Positions 34,640 through 45,439 of a stretch of 64,000 nt of DNA are shown piece by piece. Every line of letters starts with the position of its first letter. The first letter of the stretch is position 1. Made by a program: the position numbers and the translations under genes. The stretch lies in assembly GCA_963932145.1 (NCBI GenBank), contig OZ010595.1, positions 77,583,252 to 77,647,251 on the forward strand, in the 5' to 3' direction. The stretch is from Acanthosepion lycidas. Its lineage: Eukaryota > Mollusca > Cephalopoda > Sepiida > Sepiidae. The notes below the pieces were generated by a model. It ran no database searches, was not told where the DNA came from, and saw only the letters and a list, made by a program, of their open reading frames with translations.

Positions 34640-35385
34640 TTTTTTAATGTCCGAAAATAAGAATACTTTTTTATTTGGTAGATTACGACACAGAGTATTC
34701 CTTGAAATATTCGAAAAGATTCACACTGAATAATGTTTGACAAATCCATAAACTTTACTGGGAATCAGAATGCGTGTAGAAAAATAGAAAAAAAAGTTAA
34801 AAAAAAACATACTTTCTATCAGGCTTTATTTAAGCTACACATTAGGAGGATCCGAGAAAAACTGGAAAATATTACGGGTTTATTTTTATATACTTTATTT
34901 ACATGCGAATTATTGTCTATGACTTTGTTGTTGTTATCTCGACGTTTCGCCTGTTGTTCCCTCCAGCCTTCATCAGGTGAATTGTCGATCAAAGAATTTC
35001 AAAGTGGGCGCATTATTTAATCTACGGGAGGAGATTTCTTCTCACTCCACACACTGCGTCTCGTTCTTATTTATTAGTTTTATTTATTTATTTATTATGT
35101 ATTTATTATTGGCGATTATTTTGTTAACGAACTTGGCTGATTAAACTCGGATGAGGGTAGATGCGGGAAAAAAATGGAAAAAAATAGACTAGTAAGTAAA
35201 GTAAAGAACAATAAAACATATTGAGTAATACTAGAAAATAGAATGCGTGATTGTCAGCAAAAGAGACAAGTCAAGTTGCCTGCTACACATTGGGGACGTC
35301 AAGATCCAGCAGATGAAGAAATTTAATTATCTCATAAGCATAGTAATAGATAACCGAAGATGTAAAACAGAAATCTAAAAGCATC
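34640..35385 (+). repeat. LINE-derived block, paralogous to 39660-40130
   Basis: Landmarks TATTCGAAAAGATT, TAATCCATAAAC-like, GAAAATATAGAAAA-like, TTTTATTTAAACTTTACA-like and ATTATTGGCGA...TTAAACTC are shared in order with 39660-40130. An extra ~220 bp (about 34885-35105) with TCTCGACGTTTCGCCTGTTG is inserted here. Confidence 0.65.
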
Positions 35386-36120
35386 TTTTTTTTTTATGTG
35401 CCATGTTCTTTCAGGACGTAAGCGATCATGGCTCTCTACGTCTCTCTATCCCTTGCAGCTCTCAACAAGTTCCTTCCCCTAGACATTTCAACAGTCTCTT
35501 CCCTATGTTATGTATACGTTTCTTTTTTTTGTTTTCATTTTCGCTAAAACTTCGCCGTTGCTCACATTTTCAGTTCATGGTATTCTCAACTTCCTTCTCG
35601 AGAGCAACATTTCTGTTGCTTTAAGTCTCTTCTTCGGCTTTGAGGAGATTGTCCAGTATTCAATGCCATATAGGAGGTCTGATATTACATTGATTCTTCT
35701 TTTTTTATGGACGTAGGCGATCATGGCTCTCCAGGTCCCTGCATCCCATGCAGCTCTCAACAAGTTCCTTCCCTCTTTAATCTCCCCCAGACCACGTTCT
35801 GACATCCACTTGCTTAAGCTGGTCAGGTATGTCACGCTCTGCTTTCCCATGTCTCTCTTTCCCTCTATTTGACCCTTGAGTATCAGACTCTCCAGGCCAT
35901 CATTCCTCATTATATGTCCCAGAAACTTCAGCTGCCTCTTTCTGATATTAAGTATAAGCCCCCTCTTTGTTTGCACCCTCTCTAAGATCCCATCGTTGCT
36001 CATGCTCGTTCCATGATATCCTCAGCATCCTTCTGTAGCACGATATCTCCGTCGCCTCGAGTCTCTTCCTCATCCTTGAGGAAATCGTCCAACATTCGCT
36101 GCCGTAAAGAAAAACAGATA
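35386..36120 (-). pseudogene. Nested LINE 3' ends, - strand
   Basis: 35386-35700 is a LINE tail into which a second LINE 3' end (35700-36120) is joined at CATTGATTCTTC. The second encodes RKRQLKFLGHIMRNDGLESL, LSKWMSERGLGEIKEGRNLL and RAAWDAGTWRAMIAYV on the - strand. The same junction occurs at 44745. Confidence 0.85.
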
Positions 36121-36124
36121 AGAA

Positions 36125-36580
36125 CATTCAATGATGCCTTCCAGTTGGTACGTGAAATATTAAGAGATCAGAAAATTTACTTTGTAATGAAAAAGTGTCT
36201 ATTCGACTGCTATGTAATATTTGTATGGTAGGGAATACTAACGGTATCGTTACAGAAAGAGTGTTGACACTACAGATATAAGGTTCTATACACGAATACT
36301 GTGCAAAACAAGTGAATAAAACTAAAAGGAAACTCATACTTACAATCAGAAAGAAACAGCTGAAATTTCTGGGTCATGTATTAGGGAAAGAGTGAATGGA
36401 GAATTTAATAATCCCACGGCATAGTGAATGTTCTAAAAGTCGGGGGAAGAGCGACTGACCTACATAACGAGTTTGTATGAATGGATGAACGAACAGGTTC
36501 AAAGTGAGAAAGGGAAGTCACTTGGAAGCACAACAGAAATGATATACCACCCACACCCAGCGAGGCCATGGTGCATAAAA
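36125..36580 (+). pseudogene. LINE 3' fragment with (TATC)n tail
   Basis: Frames include KKQLKFLGHVL and LYEWMNEQVQ-like text, ending GCATAAAAAAATAATAATCT, then (TATC)n. Same layout as 40915-41432. Confidence 0.75.
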
Positions 36581-36584
36581 AAAT

Positions 36585-36588
36585 AATA

Positions 36589-36640
<52 letters not shown>

Positions 36641-36814
36641 CATTCTGTTCATATCTATCTATCTATCTATCTATCTATCTTATTCTCTTGTTTTTTTTTC
36701 GTTTCATTTAATTCTTCTGATCCATTTTACTCCACTTCTTCATTCAACGCAGCCATGCCTAAAAACACAATTTCTTTCCCTGACTTTCATCGATCTTTCT
36801 TCTTTGACCACTCA

Positions 36815-36849
<35 letters not shown>

Positions 36850-36930
36850 TTTATTTAATTACAAAACATCTACGTATATACGCATGTATAATTTTACGTA
36901 TGTATGTATGTATGTATGTCATTCTGTTCG

Positions 36931-36983
<53 letters not shown>

Positions 36984-37028
36984 CTCTCTCTCATTCTGTT
37001 CGTATCTACGTCTACCTAAGCCTGTTCA

Positions 37029-37091
<63 letters not shown>

Positions 37092-37095
37092 GTTA
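36585..37095. repeat. (TATC)n arrays with CATTCTGTTC spacers
   Basis: Runs at 36590-36640, 36652-36681, 36929-36982 and 37029-37091, plus (TTTC)n at 36807-36850 and (TATG)n at 36897-36918. Spacer CATTCTGTTCGTATCTATC recurs. Confidence 0.9.
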
Positions 37096-37335
37096 TTGTA
37101 GTCCATATTTCATTTTGTGTTTATTTTTATCCACGATTTTCACCTAAAAAATAAGCCTGGCACTTTTGCACAAACAATTATTCAAGTCAGCTAGAGAGAT
37201 AGATAATGATGTCTGATTAGTCATGCCTGAAAAACGGAAGCAAAATTCGCCCACATTTAAAGTGTCGAGAAGCTAACTTGGGAAGTTGTATTGATATTAG
37301 AATGCATAGGTTTTGTAAGTCCTGACTAATATATC
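37096..37335 (+). repeat. Repeat E following (TATC)n
   Basis: CAATTATTCAAGTCAGCTAG, TGATTAGTCATGCC and ATTCGCCCACATTTAAA are shared in order with 33310-33420 and 41480-41680, each time right after a (TATC)n array. Confidence 0.7.
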
Positions 37336-37624
37336 AACTTATCTTTCAATTACGAATAACTATAATGTAATTGGTCAGGAAATAAGGCAAGGACAGTGTG
37401 GTTTTGTTAAAAGACAAGCAATAAACGTTATTAGAAATTGAAGTATAAAAGATGAATGCATGTCCACACGTGGTTTATTTAACCCATATAACGAGGCAAT
37501 CCAAAGAGTACTTGAGGACCTACAAGAATTTATTTTTTGGCAAGTCTTATATTGGAAGATATATTAATAACAAGAAATATCAGTCAATTTAATAAAAGAG
37601 AACATTTCTTTAACATTCAGAAAG

Positions 37625-38450
37625 TAGAATAAATGTAGTCCTGGGTATGACGATAAACAACATCCGGCAACAATCGCGAGATAGGAAATTTTGAGGAAAG
37701 TGGAATCACCTCTTAATTGACATTGTTTTCAGGTCCACCCTGATACGGAATGGTTGTACATGTTAGGGTTTCTGCTATGGGTAAATAGTGAATCCACAAA
37801 CAAAAACAAAACACTATGAAAATGTGAAAATACATTTTTATAGTAAAAATTTTAAACACTATTTACATTATTCGGACTATTGTCCTCATATTTGTCGCCA
37901 TATTTATTACAACGTTTCGGCCATTATACGATCCGGCCTTCTTCAGGTGGTTAGAATATCGAACTGAACCCTTTATTTCGCTCATTGGGGTAGACTGTTC
38001 TAGTTCCACGTGCCATGTTTAATGGATGTCAGTTATCAGTTATCTCCTGTTAATTCCCCTCTCAAAGTTCTCCACCGCCTTAACCCGGTATTGAACTCAC
38101 ACTCTTTGGGTCCTGTCACTGGATCTAACCAACGTCTTTATCCACTGTGCCACGTGTCCTTGAGGCCGAAATGTTGTAATAAATATAGCGACAAATATGA
38201 GGACAATAGTCCGAATAATGTAAATAGTGTACATAATACCTCATCTCAGAAATATAGGCAAATACTAAAAAAAATATTTTTATATTAATGACCGACAATA
38301 CCTATTTATAGTAAAATAACCAACAATACATTTTATATGCATTTGAAGGCATATAATTGCGTTCAAAATATAGCTACTTGAAATCATAAAATTATGTCCA
38401 AAATATTTATATTTAAGCATTAAATAACCCATAGAGTTGTTGATATGCCG
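37625..38450 (-). repeat. Dispersed repeat A copy on - strand, split by a MITE
   Basis: TCCTGGGTATGACGATAAAC, ACCTCTTAATTGACATTGTT and GGTCCACCCTGATACGGA (complement of the A tail) lie left of 37856. GTTGATATGCCGCTAAAC and GCATTAAATAACCCATAGAG (complement of the A head) lie right of 38230. The MITE 37856-38230 sits between. Confidence 0.75.
37856..38230. mobile_element. ACGTTTCGGCC MITE, complete, 375 bp
   Basis: The left arm ACACTATTTACATTATTCGG... (37856-37922) and right arm ...CCGAATAATGTAAATAGTGT (38164-38230) are inverted over about 67 bp with few mismatches. The interior has no coding potential. A truncated copy is at 20697-20960. Confidence 0.9.
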
Positions 38451-38544
38451 CTAAACAAAATCAACCAGCCAACCAAAGGAATAAATGTTCGGTAGCAAAG
38501 ACGTCATCGCAAAATGTACTCTCTCTATTTTGAACTTCAGTTTG

Positions 38545-38995
38545 TTTGGTTTGGTTTGTTTTACGGTATATCCACCTCCGCGGATTATTTAATGCTGACA
38601 AGATTTTTATTGCTGGTAATATTTTTTCCAAAAATTTATTGCTGGTAATATTTTTCTTAAAAAAATATACTGCTGGTAATAATGTATTGCAGGGAATAAT
38701 TTTTTCTTCAAAATTGTATTGCTGGTAAAAAATTTTCCAAAAAAGTATTGCTGGTATTAAAACCTATTTTTATACTTTCATATTGTTTTAACCCCTTTTG
38801 AAGGGTTAACTTTTTGCCTATAGCTGGAACCCTGACAGGTGTTACCACTCCGGATCAGAGTGAACCTGGGAACACCAGTAAGGAAGAGGTGGTTCCACGC
38901 TCCTCAAAACCTCCTGATTAAAAGCCTTGCTGTCGGTTGTAGTTTATCGTCTTACCCAGGATGCGGATGTAGTTTATCGTCATACCCAGGAAGAT
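38545..38995 (+). repeat. Dispersed repeat A copy
   Basis: Head TTTACGGTATATCCACCTCC, six GCTGGTAAT-type units, tail CTCCGGATCAGAGTGAACCT and ACACCAGTAAGGAAGAGGTG, then two 30-bp VNTR units. Confidence 0.8.
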
Positions 38996-39014
38996 TTGAA
39001 CTTCAGTATTAGGC

Positions 39015-39660
39015 AGGTTCAGATGTTTAACTGTTTAGTTACTGTATTATAAAAAGAGGGAATGGACGGTTTTTAGCAAACGGATCAGCCCAAAATGCAG
39101 ATTACAAATTGGAGATCCCAAAATCAATCAAGTACAACTATTTAAATAGCTGGCAAGTGACGGAAAGGGCTACAGTGAAATCCAAAGGCACGTTGGAATA
39201 ACGAAAGGTGCCTTCCAAAAGCTAAGCAAAGTAATAATAAAAAAAATCCTTAGAAACAAATAAAAAAGTAAAGAACTGTTACGTAATGTCGGTCCTGCTA
39301 TATGAGAGAGAATAGTGGGAAATCTCCTCACAGAGTAAAAAAAATACTTGAAGCAACAGAGATGTGATCCTACAGAAGGATACTGAGGATAATATGGAAC
39401 GAGCACGTGAGCAACGACGAAGTTCTAGAGAAAATCGAAGTAAAAAGGACATTTATCCCTAATATCAGGAAGATCAGGGCACATTATGAGGAAAGAAGGC
39501 TTGGAAAATCTGATACTCACAGGACAGACTGAAGGCAACAGGAATAGCGGAAATAACGCATAACCTACATAATGAATTTGAATAAATGGATGGTCGGACT
39601 AGATTTAAGAGACATAACAAAAAGAGGACATCTATTAAGATATACAAAAGACACGTTATC
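39015..39660 (+). pseudogene. LINE RT C-terminal fragment
   Basis: Interrupted frames encode LQIGDPKINQVQLFK, HVGITKGAFQKLSKVI and GHIMRKEGLENLILTGQTEG, the same post-RT region as the - strand copies. Multiple stops. Confidence 0.85.
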
Positions 39661-40130
39661 AAGAATGATTTTTTTTTCTAAATTTATTTAATGGATTACA
39701 ACAGAAATCGTGGGGCGAATTATTCGAAAAGATTGATTTTCCAGTTAATCCATAAACATACCTAGAAATATGCAGATGAAAATATAGAAAACAGCTGTAT
39801 TTTCTCCCAAGTTTTATTTAAACTTTACAGGGAGACAATCCAAAGAAAAAAATGGAAAGACATTACAGATGTATTATTGGCGAGCATTTACTAAACAAGT
39901 TTTGCCGGATTAAACTCTAGTGACGACAGAACGACGGAGAGAAAAATGAAATAAATTTTAGACAAGTTAGCAAAGGAAACAAAAATAAGGCAAATTATGA
40001 ACTGTTAGAAACGAGAATGCATGGCCGACTGCAAAAGAAACAAATCGAAGGTGAATGGTATATATTGGGTATCGGGGTGAGCCCACATGAAAAAAAAGAA
40101 AAAAAAAGAAAATGAAATATATAAGCAAAA
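39660..40130 (+). repeat. LINE-derived block, paralogous to 34640-35385
   Basis: Order of shared landmarks as described for 34640-35385, without the foldback insertion. Confidence 0.6.
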
Positions 40131-40443
40131 AAAAAAAAAAATAAAATAAAAATAAAATTAAAGTGCTTTCCTTTAAAACTAAAATCTCTTCTTCGCTTTC
40201 TATCTTCCTTTCACTCTATATACTTATCAATCAACTAATGAGAAGTTGATCCTGAAACAAAGAAGTGGGGGGGATGAAGAATAGTCTGAACACGGTCGCA
40301 AAAGGGCGCAAGTTTGTTAGCCTCGATTTCTAGTCATTGTGATCAGAAACTGTCAAAATAAGAGAAGCTCTGCGCATAACTTCCGCTATAAAAAAAAGAA
40401 TGAAAAAAGGGAACGGTGGAAAATAAAAGAATTTTGGCCAATC

Positions 40444-40474
<31 letters not shown>

Positions 40475-40910
40475 AACAGATACTTTCGATGTTAGCCGAA
40501 ACTAAGCTTCGCTCCAATGATTTAGAGCCGTTTCTTGAGGGATATAAACAACAGGGGGGCAGAGAGAAAGAGAAGGAAGCGCTAGAGAAACCAGAAAAGA
40601 GCATCGTGTGAAGAAGTTAAGCGGTCATCTGCTTAAGACATTCTTCCGCCCTTCTAAGGACCGAGAATCATAGCTGATTCCCGCCCGCAACAAATTTCCG
40701 CACTCGACTGCTACCAAGTTGTAAACGATCAACTAACGTACCGAACGGACTTTTGGCAAACCGAATTACAAAGGATTGTCGACATCAAATAAAATATATA
40801 TATATTATTTGTTTATGCCTTTGATTCTGTTCGTTTATTCCGAAGTTTCCGATAAATAATGCTAAGAATCATGACATTTCTCCACATTATCTCAGATGCA
40901 AGTAAATGAA
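40131..40910. other. Intron segment, A-rich
   Basis: A-rich runs at 40110-40160 and 40445-40480. No gene or element recognised. Confidence 0.4.
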
Positions 40911-40914
40911 GACA

Positions 40915-41431
40915 TATATCTGGTTAGACTAGTAAAAGCTGATAGAAAATGTAAAACAGAATTCTGAAAGCGTAAGAGAATAGTTAATGCTGCCTTCTAG
41001 AAGATAAGTTATTTATTAAGAGATCGAAAAATTTGCTTAGCAATAAAGAAATAACTATTAGACTGCTATGCAATATTTATATGGTAGTGGATATTGACGA
41101 GTGCTGTCGCTGAAGATATAGGGTTCTATAAACCCATATTGGTAATATCCTGGCCATGCGAGCAAATCTATGAGGTACCTGGTAATTACAATCCGAAAGA
41201 AACAGCTGACATTTCTTGGTCACGTAATGAGGTTGGATTTGAATGGAGAATTTAACAATCACACGGCCTAGTGAATGTTTGAAAGGCCGGGTAAAGAGCG
41301 ACTCATCTACTTAGCAAGTTTGTGCGAATTGATAAGCAAACAGGTTAAAAGCTAGAAAGTGTAGATTCAGCAGACACTTAGAGTCACAACAAAAATGATG
41401 TAACGTACCATGATGCATAAAAAATAATCAT

Positions 41432-41432
<1 letters not shown>
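40915..41432 (+). pseudogene. LINE 3' fragment with (TATC)n tail
   Basis: RKKQLTFLGHVM and the surrounding text parallel 36125-36580. Ends CATGATGCATAAAAAATAAT then (TATC)n. Confidence 0.75.
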
Positions 41433-41483
<51 letters not shown>

Positions 41484-41685
41484 ATTGCAGCCTAAATTCT
41501 CTTTCACTTTGTTCTATTTTCATCCACACTTCTCACTCTAAATATAAGCCAACCAAAAGTACTAGGAAATTCCCTAGAAGAGCTAGATATATAATAATAA
41601 TCTTTGATTAGTCATAGAAAAAAAAAGAAAAATTCACCCACATTCATAATATGCAAACCTAAATTTGTGCTGAAAGTGTGGGAAA
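41433..41685 (+). repeat. (TATC)n followed by repeat E
   Basis: (TATC)n 41433-41482, then TTTGATTAGTCATAG and AAATTCACCCACATTCATAA as in 37096-37335. Confidence 0.75.
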
Positions 41686-41689
41686 ATGC

Positions 41690-42215
41690 TTCTACTCACA
41701 TATTATACGCACCCCTTGTTTGGTAAACAAACACTATAAATTGCACCTCTCCAATTTCATTATGGGCAGGTTTTCCTATTCTTATTCAAGCTGTAATTGA
41801 AGATATTTATCAAAATTTCCGATCATCACGATTCTAAAAGGAAACGGAAATACCTATATTGTGCATACTGCACAGGCTCATTAACCTGTTTTTGTTCGAT
41901 AAAATGTGCAATCTACCCGATCTGTATGTACTTTTTAACAAAAAATGGTTTTAAACGTAGAATAATATTATTCTAATTTATTTTATGATAATTCTTATTT
42001 CATTTTATATTTGTAAGTATTGTTAGGTTCATATGATTGTATTTGATATGTTTATGTGGTCGCAATCACCGAATGTTAGTGTCGTATGTTTGTGGTGAGT
42101 AGTCATTTCGCAACTGAAATCGACAGATGAAACGGTAATTTTTGTAGATATTTTTGTAGCCCATAATACGCCCATCTAATTTCGCTTATTATTTTTTTAG
42201 AAAAAAATGAGTATT
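41690..42215. other. Intron segment without recognised features
   Basis: AT-rich, no coding frame or repeat assigned. Confidence 0.4.
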
Positions 42216-42219
42216 ATAG

Positions 42220-42281
42220 CGATTTTCCAAGCGTAGCTTAGATGTGGCACATGGCCGAAAGTAGGGGGCACCCAGTGAGGA
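42220..42281 (-). mobile_element. tRNA-derived SINE, truncated body
   Basis: CCAAGCGTAGCTTAGATGTG and GGGGCACCCAGTGAGGA match the 14004-14130 SINE; the tRNA-like head is absent. Confidence 0.75.
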
Positions 42282-42324
42282 CAAATTGCGTATTATATGT
42301 GGGGAATTATGGTACGGTTGTTTT

Positions 42325-42425
42325 ATTGTTTTCTCTCCTTAATATTTCATATTCTCTCACACTCAGTAACTCCTTGCATCTTAGTGGCTTCATTGCCTTG
42401 CTTGGGATGAAATGATTAAAAACAT
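42325..42425 (+). pseudogene. LINE 3' UTR (5'-truncated copy)
   Basis: ATCTTAGTGGCTTCATTGCC, TTGCTTGGGATGAAATGATT matches the 3' UTR at 60830-60880. Confidence 0.75.
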
Positions 42426-42473
42426 TAAGAATGGAAGTGAAAAAAAAAATGTTGGAAAGGTGTCGATACATTT

Positions 42474-42719
42474 TCAACTTGCTCTTTTGACGATGGTCAT
42501 GAGATTTTCTAACGGAATTTTTTTTGTCTGGTCGTTAATTTTCGATGATGTTTCATTTAAGCTCTTTACCAGACTGGTGAGGTTCTCTCCTTTGTCAGCT
42601 AGACCATATATGTTGTCTACAGAACGAAGTTTTGTGATGTTACGAACTTCGATGCTAAATGTGATTTGGTGTTCTTCAAGAACATCACTCATAATGAGTT
42701 CAATGAAGAGAGTTGGAGA
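42474..42719 (-). CDS. Candidate terminal coding exon of an unrecognised gene
   Basis: On the - strand a phase-0 open stretch of 81 codons plus TGA begins after GCTGTCTTCAG, a plausible 3' splice site (AG at 42721-42720). The protein text (IELIMSDVLEEHQITFSIEV, then RNITKLRSVDNIYGLADKGE, then NLTSLVKSLNETSSKIN) is balanced in composition, helical-looking and unlike the low-complexity frames around it. An internal ATG allows a 72-codon reading. I do not recognise the family. It could be a real last exon of a nested gene, a captured gene fragment, or chance. No partner exon was found. Confidence 0.35.
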   Translation of the reverse strand, partial: SPTLFIELIMSDVLEEHQITFSIEVRNITKLRSVDNIYGLADKGENLTSLVKSLNETSSKINDQTKKIPLENLMTIVKRAS

Positions 42720-42929
42720 CTGAAGACAGCTTTTGCATACACCGAGTGATATGTTGAATTAAATAAAGTAAAGCTGCCATTTTCAATTATTGCATCCAGA
42801 ATATTTAGCAATCACGGATCGATATTGTTATGGGATCTTACCCATAATACTAATAATGGACTATTCCATACTTAATAAATACTGCGCCTCGGGAGTAGGC
42901 AAGGAGTCTGTCGTTCACTTCTGAAACGA

Positions 42930-43365
42930 CAGTTCGGTTGAACTCTCTGCCTTGGGGCGTAGAGGAACCCGAACGAGGCTACGCCGAAGGGCGGAGTCTC
43001 TTTCGGGGAGGTAAACCGGCCCTGAGCCCGTTTATACGATTTCGATAGGCATATTTTTGAGCCGAGCCCACGGGCTCGGAAAAGCCACAATAACCAACCT
43101 TGTGTCACATGTTGCCCCAGTGGGGGGGACTGAATATCGTCAGTCGTTCAATTTCTGAGCGACTGTTCGGTTGAACTCTCTGCCTTCGGGCGGAGAGGAA
43201 CCCGAAAGAGGCTACGCCGAAGGGCGGATTCTATTTCGGGGAGGTAAACCGACCCTGAACCCGTTTATACGGGTTCATTGGGCATATTTTTGGCCGATCC
43301 CACGGGCTCGGAGATCCCACGTTAAACCGGCCTTGTGCCACATGATGCCCACTTAGTGTTTGTGT
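42930..43365 (+). repeat. GC-rich dispersed unit, tandem pair
   Basis: TTCGGTTGAACTCTCTGCCT occurs at 42933 and 43166 (period 233 bp), each followed by CGAGGCTACGCCGAAGGGCG-type text and CACGGGCTCGGA. Related to 13390-13585. Confidence 0.85.
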
Positions 43366-43619
43366 GTGTGGGGTGGGGGTTGACTAAATATAGTCAGTAG
43401 TTCAAGTCGAGTCAAGAGTCGAGTCACAGGCAGTCCGAAACAGAGTCGCGTTCAGACAATTACTGCAAGACATTGGAATAGTGATACTGGTCGAGACTAC
43501 ATTGTTCTCTCTACTAAACCTGATTGTTCATACTAACACTTCTACTTCTCTGTATCTATTCCTGTTTGTAATATATCTGTGTTATTCCATCCCTGTGTTC
43601 GAGTTCTTCTTTATTGGGT

Positions 43620-43758
43620 CTACCTTGGACTATCACAGTGGTACAAGGAACCGGACCATAACAGATATCGAATTTCTAATAAATCGTTGTTGTCTGAAGT
43701 GCCGTAGTCGATACTCCCATGGGCGAATGGTCCAAAATCAGAGTTGTCCACGGCGCTG

Positions 43759-43824
<66 letters not shown>

Positions 43825-44140
43825 CTTAATATATTATTTAGTGAGTAAGCAATTTTGAGTAGAACCACTGTTTTATTACTCAATACGGATTATGTCTACC
43901 GGCCTGCCTAATCAAAAAACTGAATAAATATGATGTACTCTTGAACTTGAGCCCGGCTTTCGTAGGACAAACCACCGTCTGATCGCGACCACAGAGTTCG
44001 AACAAAATATTTCCTTTCGTTCATCTATTCTAGAATGCCTTTTTGTATTCGAATCATCGTCGTCTAAAGTGCCATAAGTGATACACACGTGGGTGAATGG
44101 TCCGAAATCAGAGTTGTCCTTGACGCTGTCTTGTGTTTAT
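43620..44140 (+). repeat. Two-copy repeat around a (TA)n tract
   Basis: GAATGGTCCAAAATCAGAGT and flanks at about 43724 recur at about 44095 (GAATGGTCCGAAATCAGAGT), with GTTGTCTGAAGTGCC / CGTCTAAAGTGCC before each. (TA)n lies between at 43759-43821. These may be ends of one element; class unknown. Confidence 0.65.
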
Positions 44141-44309
44141 TCAAACCATTGCACTAAACACGAGGGAGTCTATTATTTTCTGCGGCGGCTCGAAGTAGAA
44201 AGATCACTTGCTTTTATTTGAGACGACATGCAAGGTGGAATCGTTTTTATTATCATCTTTGCCTAAAGAAGCAGCAGTAGATTTATTATAATAAGCTTTT
44301 ATTTTTCTT

Positions 44310-45235
44310 CTATGTGCCGTGTCCCTTCAGGACGTAGGTGATTATGGCTCTTCACAATTTCCTCTCGTTTGTAGGTCTTTGTAAACATTTATCCTTTTGT
44401 TTTCTCTCCTAAACACTGTTCCGTTCTCCATTTACAAGCTCATTTGTTATGTTACGCTCTGCTTCCTCTGTCCCTCTTGTCTCCAATCCGTCCTGTGGGT
44501 ATCATGTTTTCCAGGTCCTCTTTCCTCATTATGTGCCCTAGACATTTCAACTGTCTCTTCCCTATGTTATGTATACGTATCTATTTTTGTTTTCATTTTC
44601 TCTAAAACTTCGCCTTGTTCAGTTCATGGTATTCTCAACTTCCTTCTCGAGAGCAACATTTCTGTTGCTTCAAGTCTCTTCGGCTGTGAGGAGATTGTCC
44701 AGTATTCCATGCCAGATAGGAGGACTGACATTACATTGATTCTTCTTTCTTTTTATGTGCCATGTCCTCCCAGGACGTAGGCGATCATAGCTCTCCACGT
44801 TCCTCTATCCATAACAGCTCTTAACAAGTTCCTTCCCTCTGCAATCTCCCCCAGACCACGTTCTGTCATCCACCTGCTCAAGCCCGTCAGGAATGTTACG
44901 CGCTGTTTTCCCTTGTCTCTCTCTATTCGACCCGTGAGTATCTGATTCTCAAGGCCCTCTTTCCTCAATATATGTCCAAGAAACTTCATCTGCCTCTTCC
45001 TGATGTTATGCATGAGCCTTCCCCTTGTCTGCACCCCCTCCAAGACCTCATCATTGCTCATACACTCGGTCCGCGAAATCCCCAACATCTTTCTGTAGAA
45101 CCACATCTCCGTCGCCTCGAGTCTCTTCTTCATCCTTGAAGAAATCATCCAGCATTCGTTGCCGTAGAGAAGGACAGATGTCACGTAATAGCTCAGTATC
45201 CTTTTCTTTGTTACCAAAGAAATCCTACTAAAAGG
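44310..45235 (-). pseudogene. Nested LINE 3' ends, - strand
   Basis: 44745-45235 encodes, on the - strand, VLLYGNECWMISSRMKKRLE, RKRQMKFLGHILRKEGLENQ, LSRWMTERGLGEIAEGRNLL and RAVMDRGTWRAMIAYV. It is an almost uninterrupted 154-codon frame, the youngest-looking LINE copy in the window. It is joined at TACATTGATTCTTC to an older LINE tail (44310-44745). Confidence 0.9.
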
Positions 45236-45439
45236 ATATATATAAATATATATAAATATCTTTCACCCTCTATTCAAAGTAATCTGAAGAAGGCCTGGGT
45301 ATTGAGATTAGAATTAATATTTTTTTTAGATTAACCTTGTAAGCTATGATTAACATCTGTAATCTTATCTTTTGCATACGAATGAATAGAGTTCGTAGCG
45401 GAATTGGACACACACACTAATGTTCAAGATCTTCTTCTA

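Noticed and set aside
33079-37091. CRISPR array
   Set aside because: Runs of TATC with short spacers are microsatellites; spacers are repeated, not unique, and the genome is eukaryotic.
36755-37147. 130-codon frame rich in IYLS
   Set aside because: (TATC)n translation; no coding signal.
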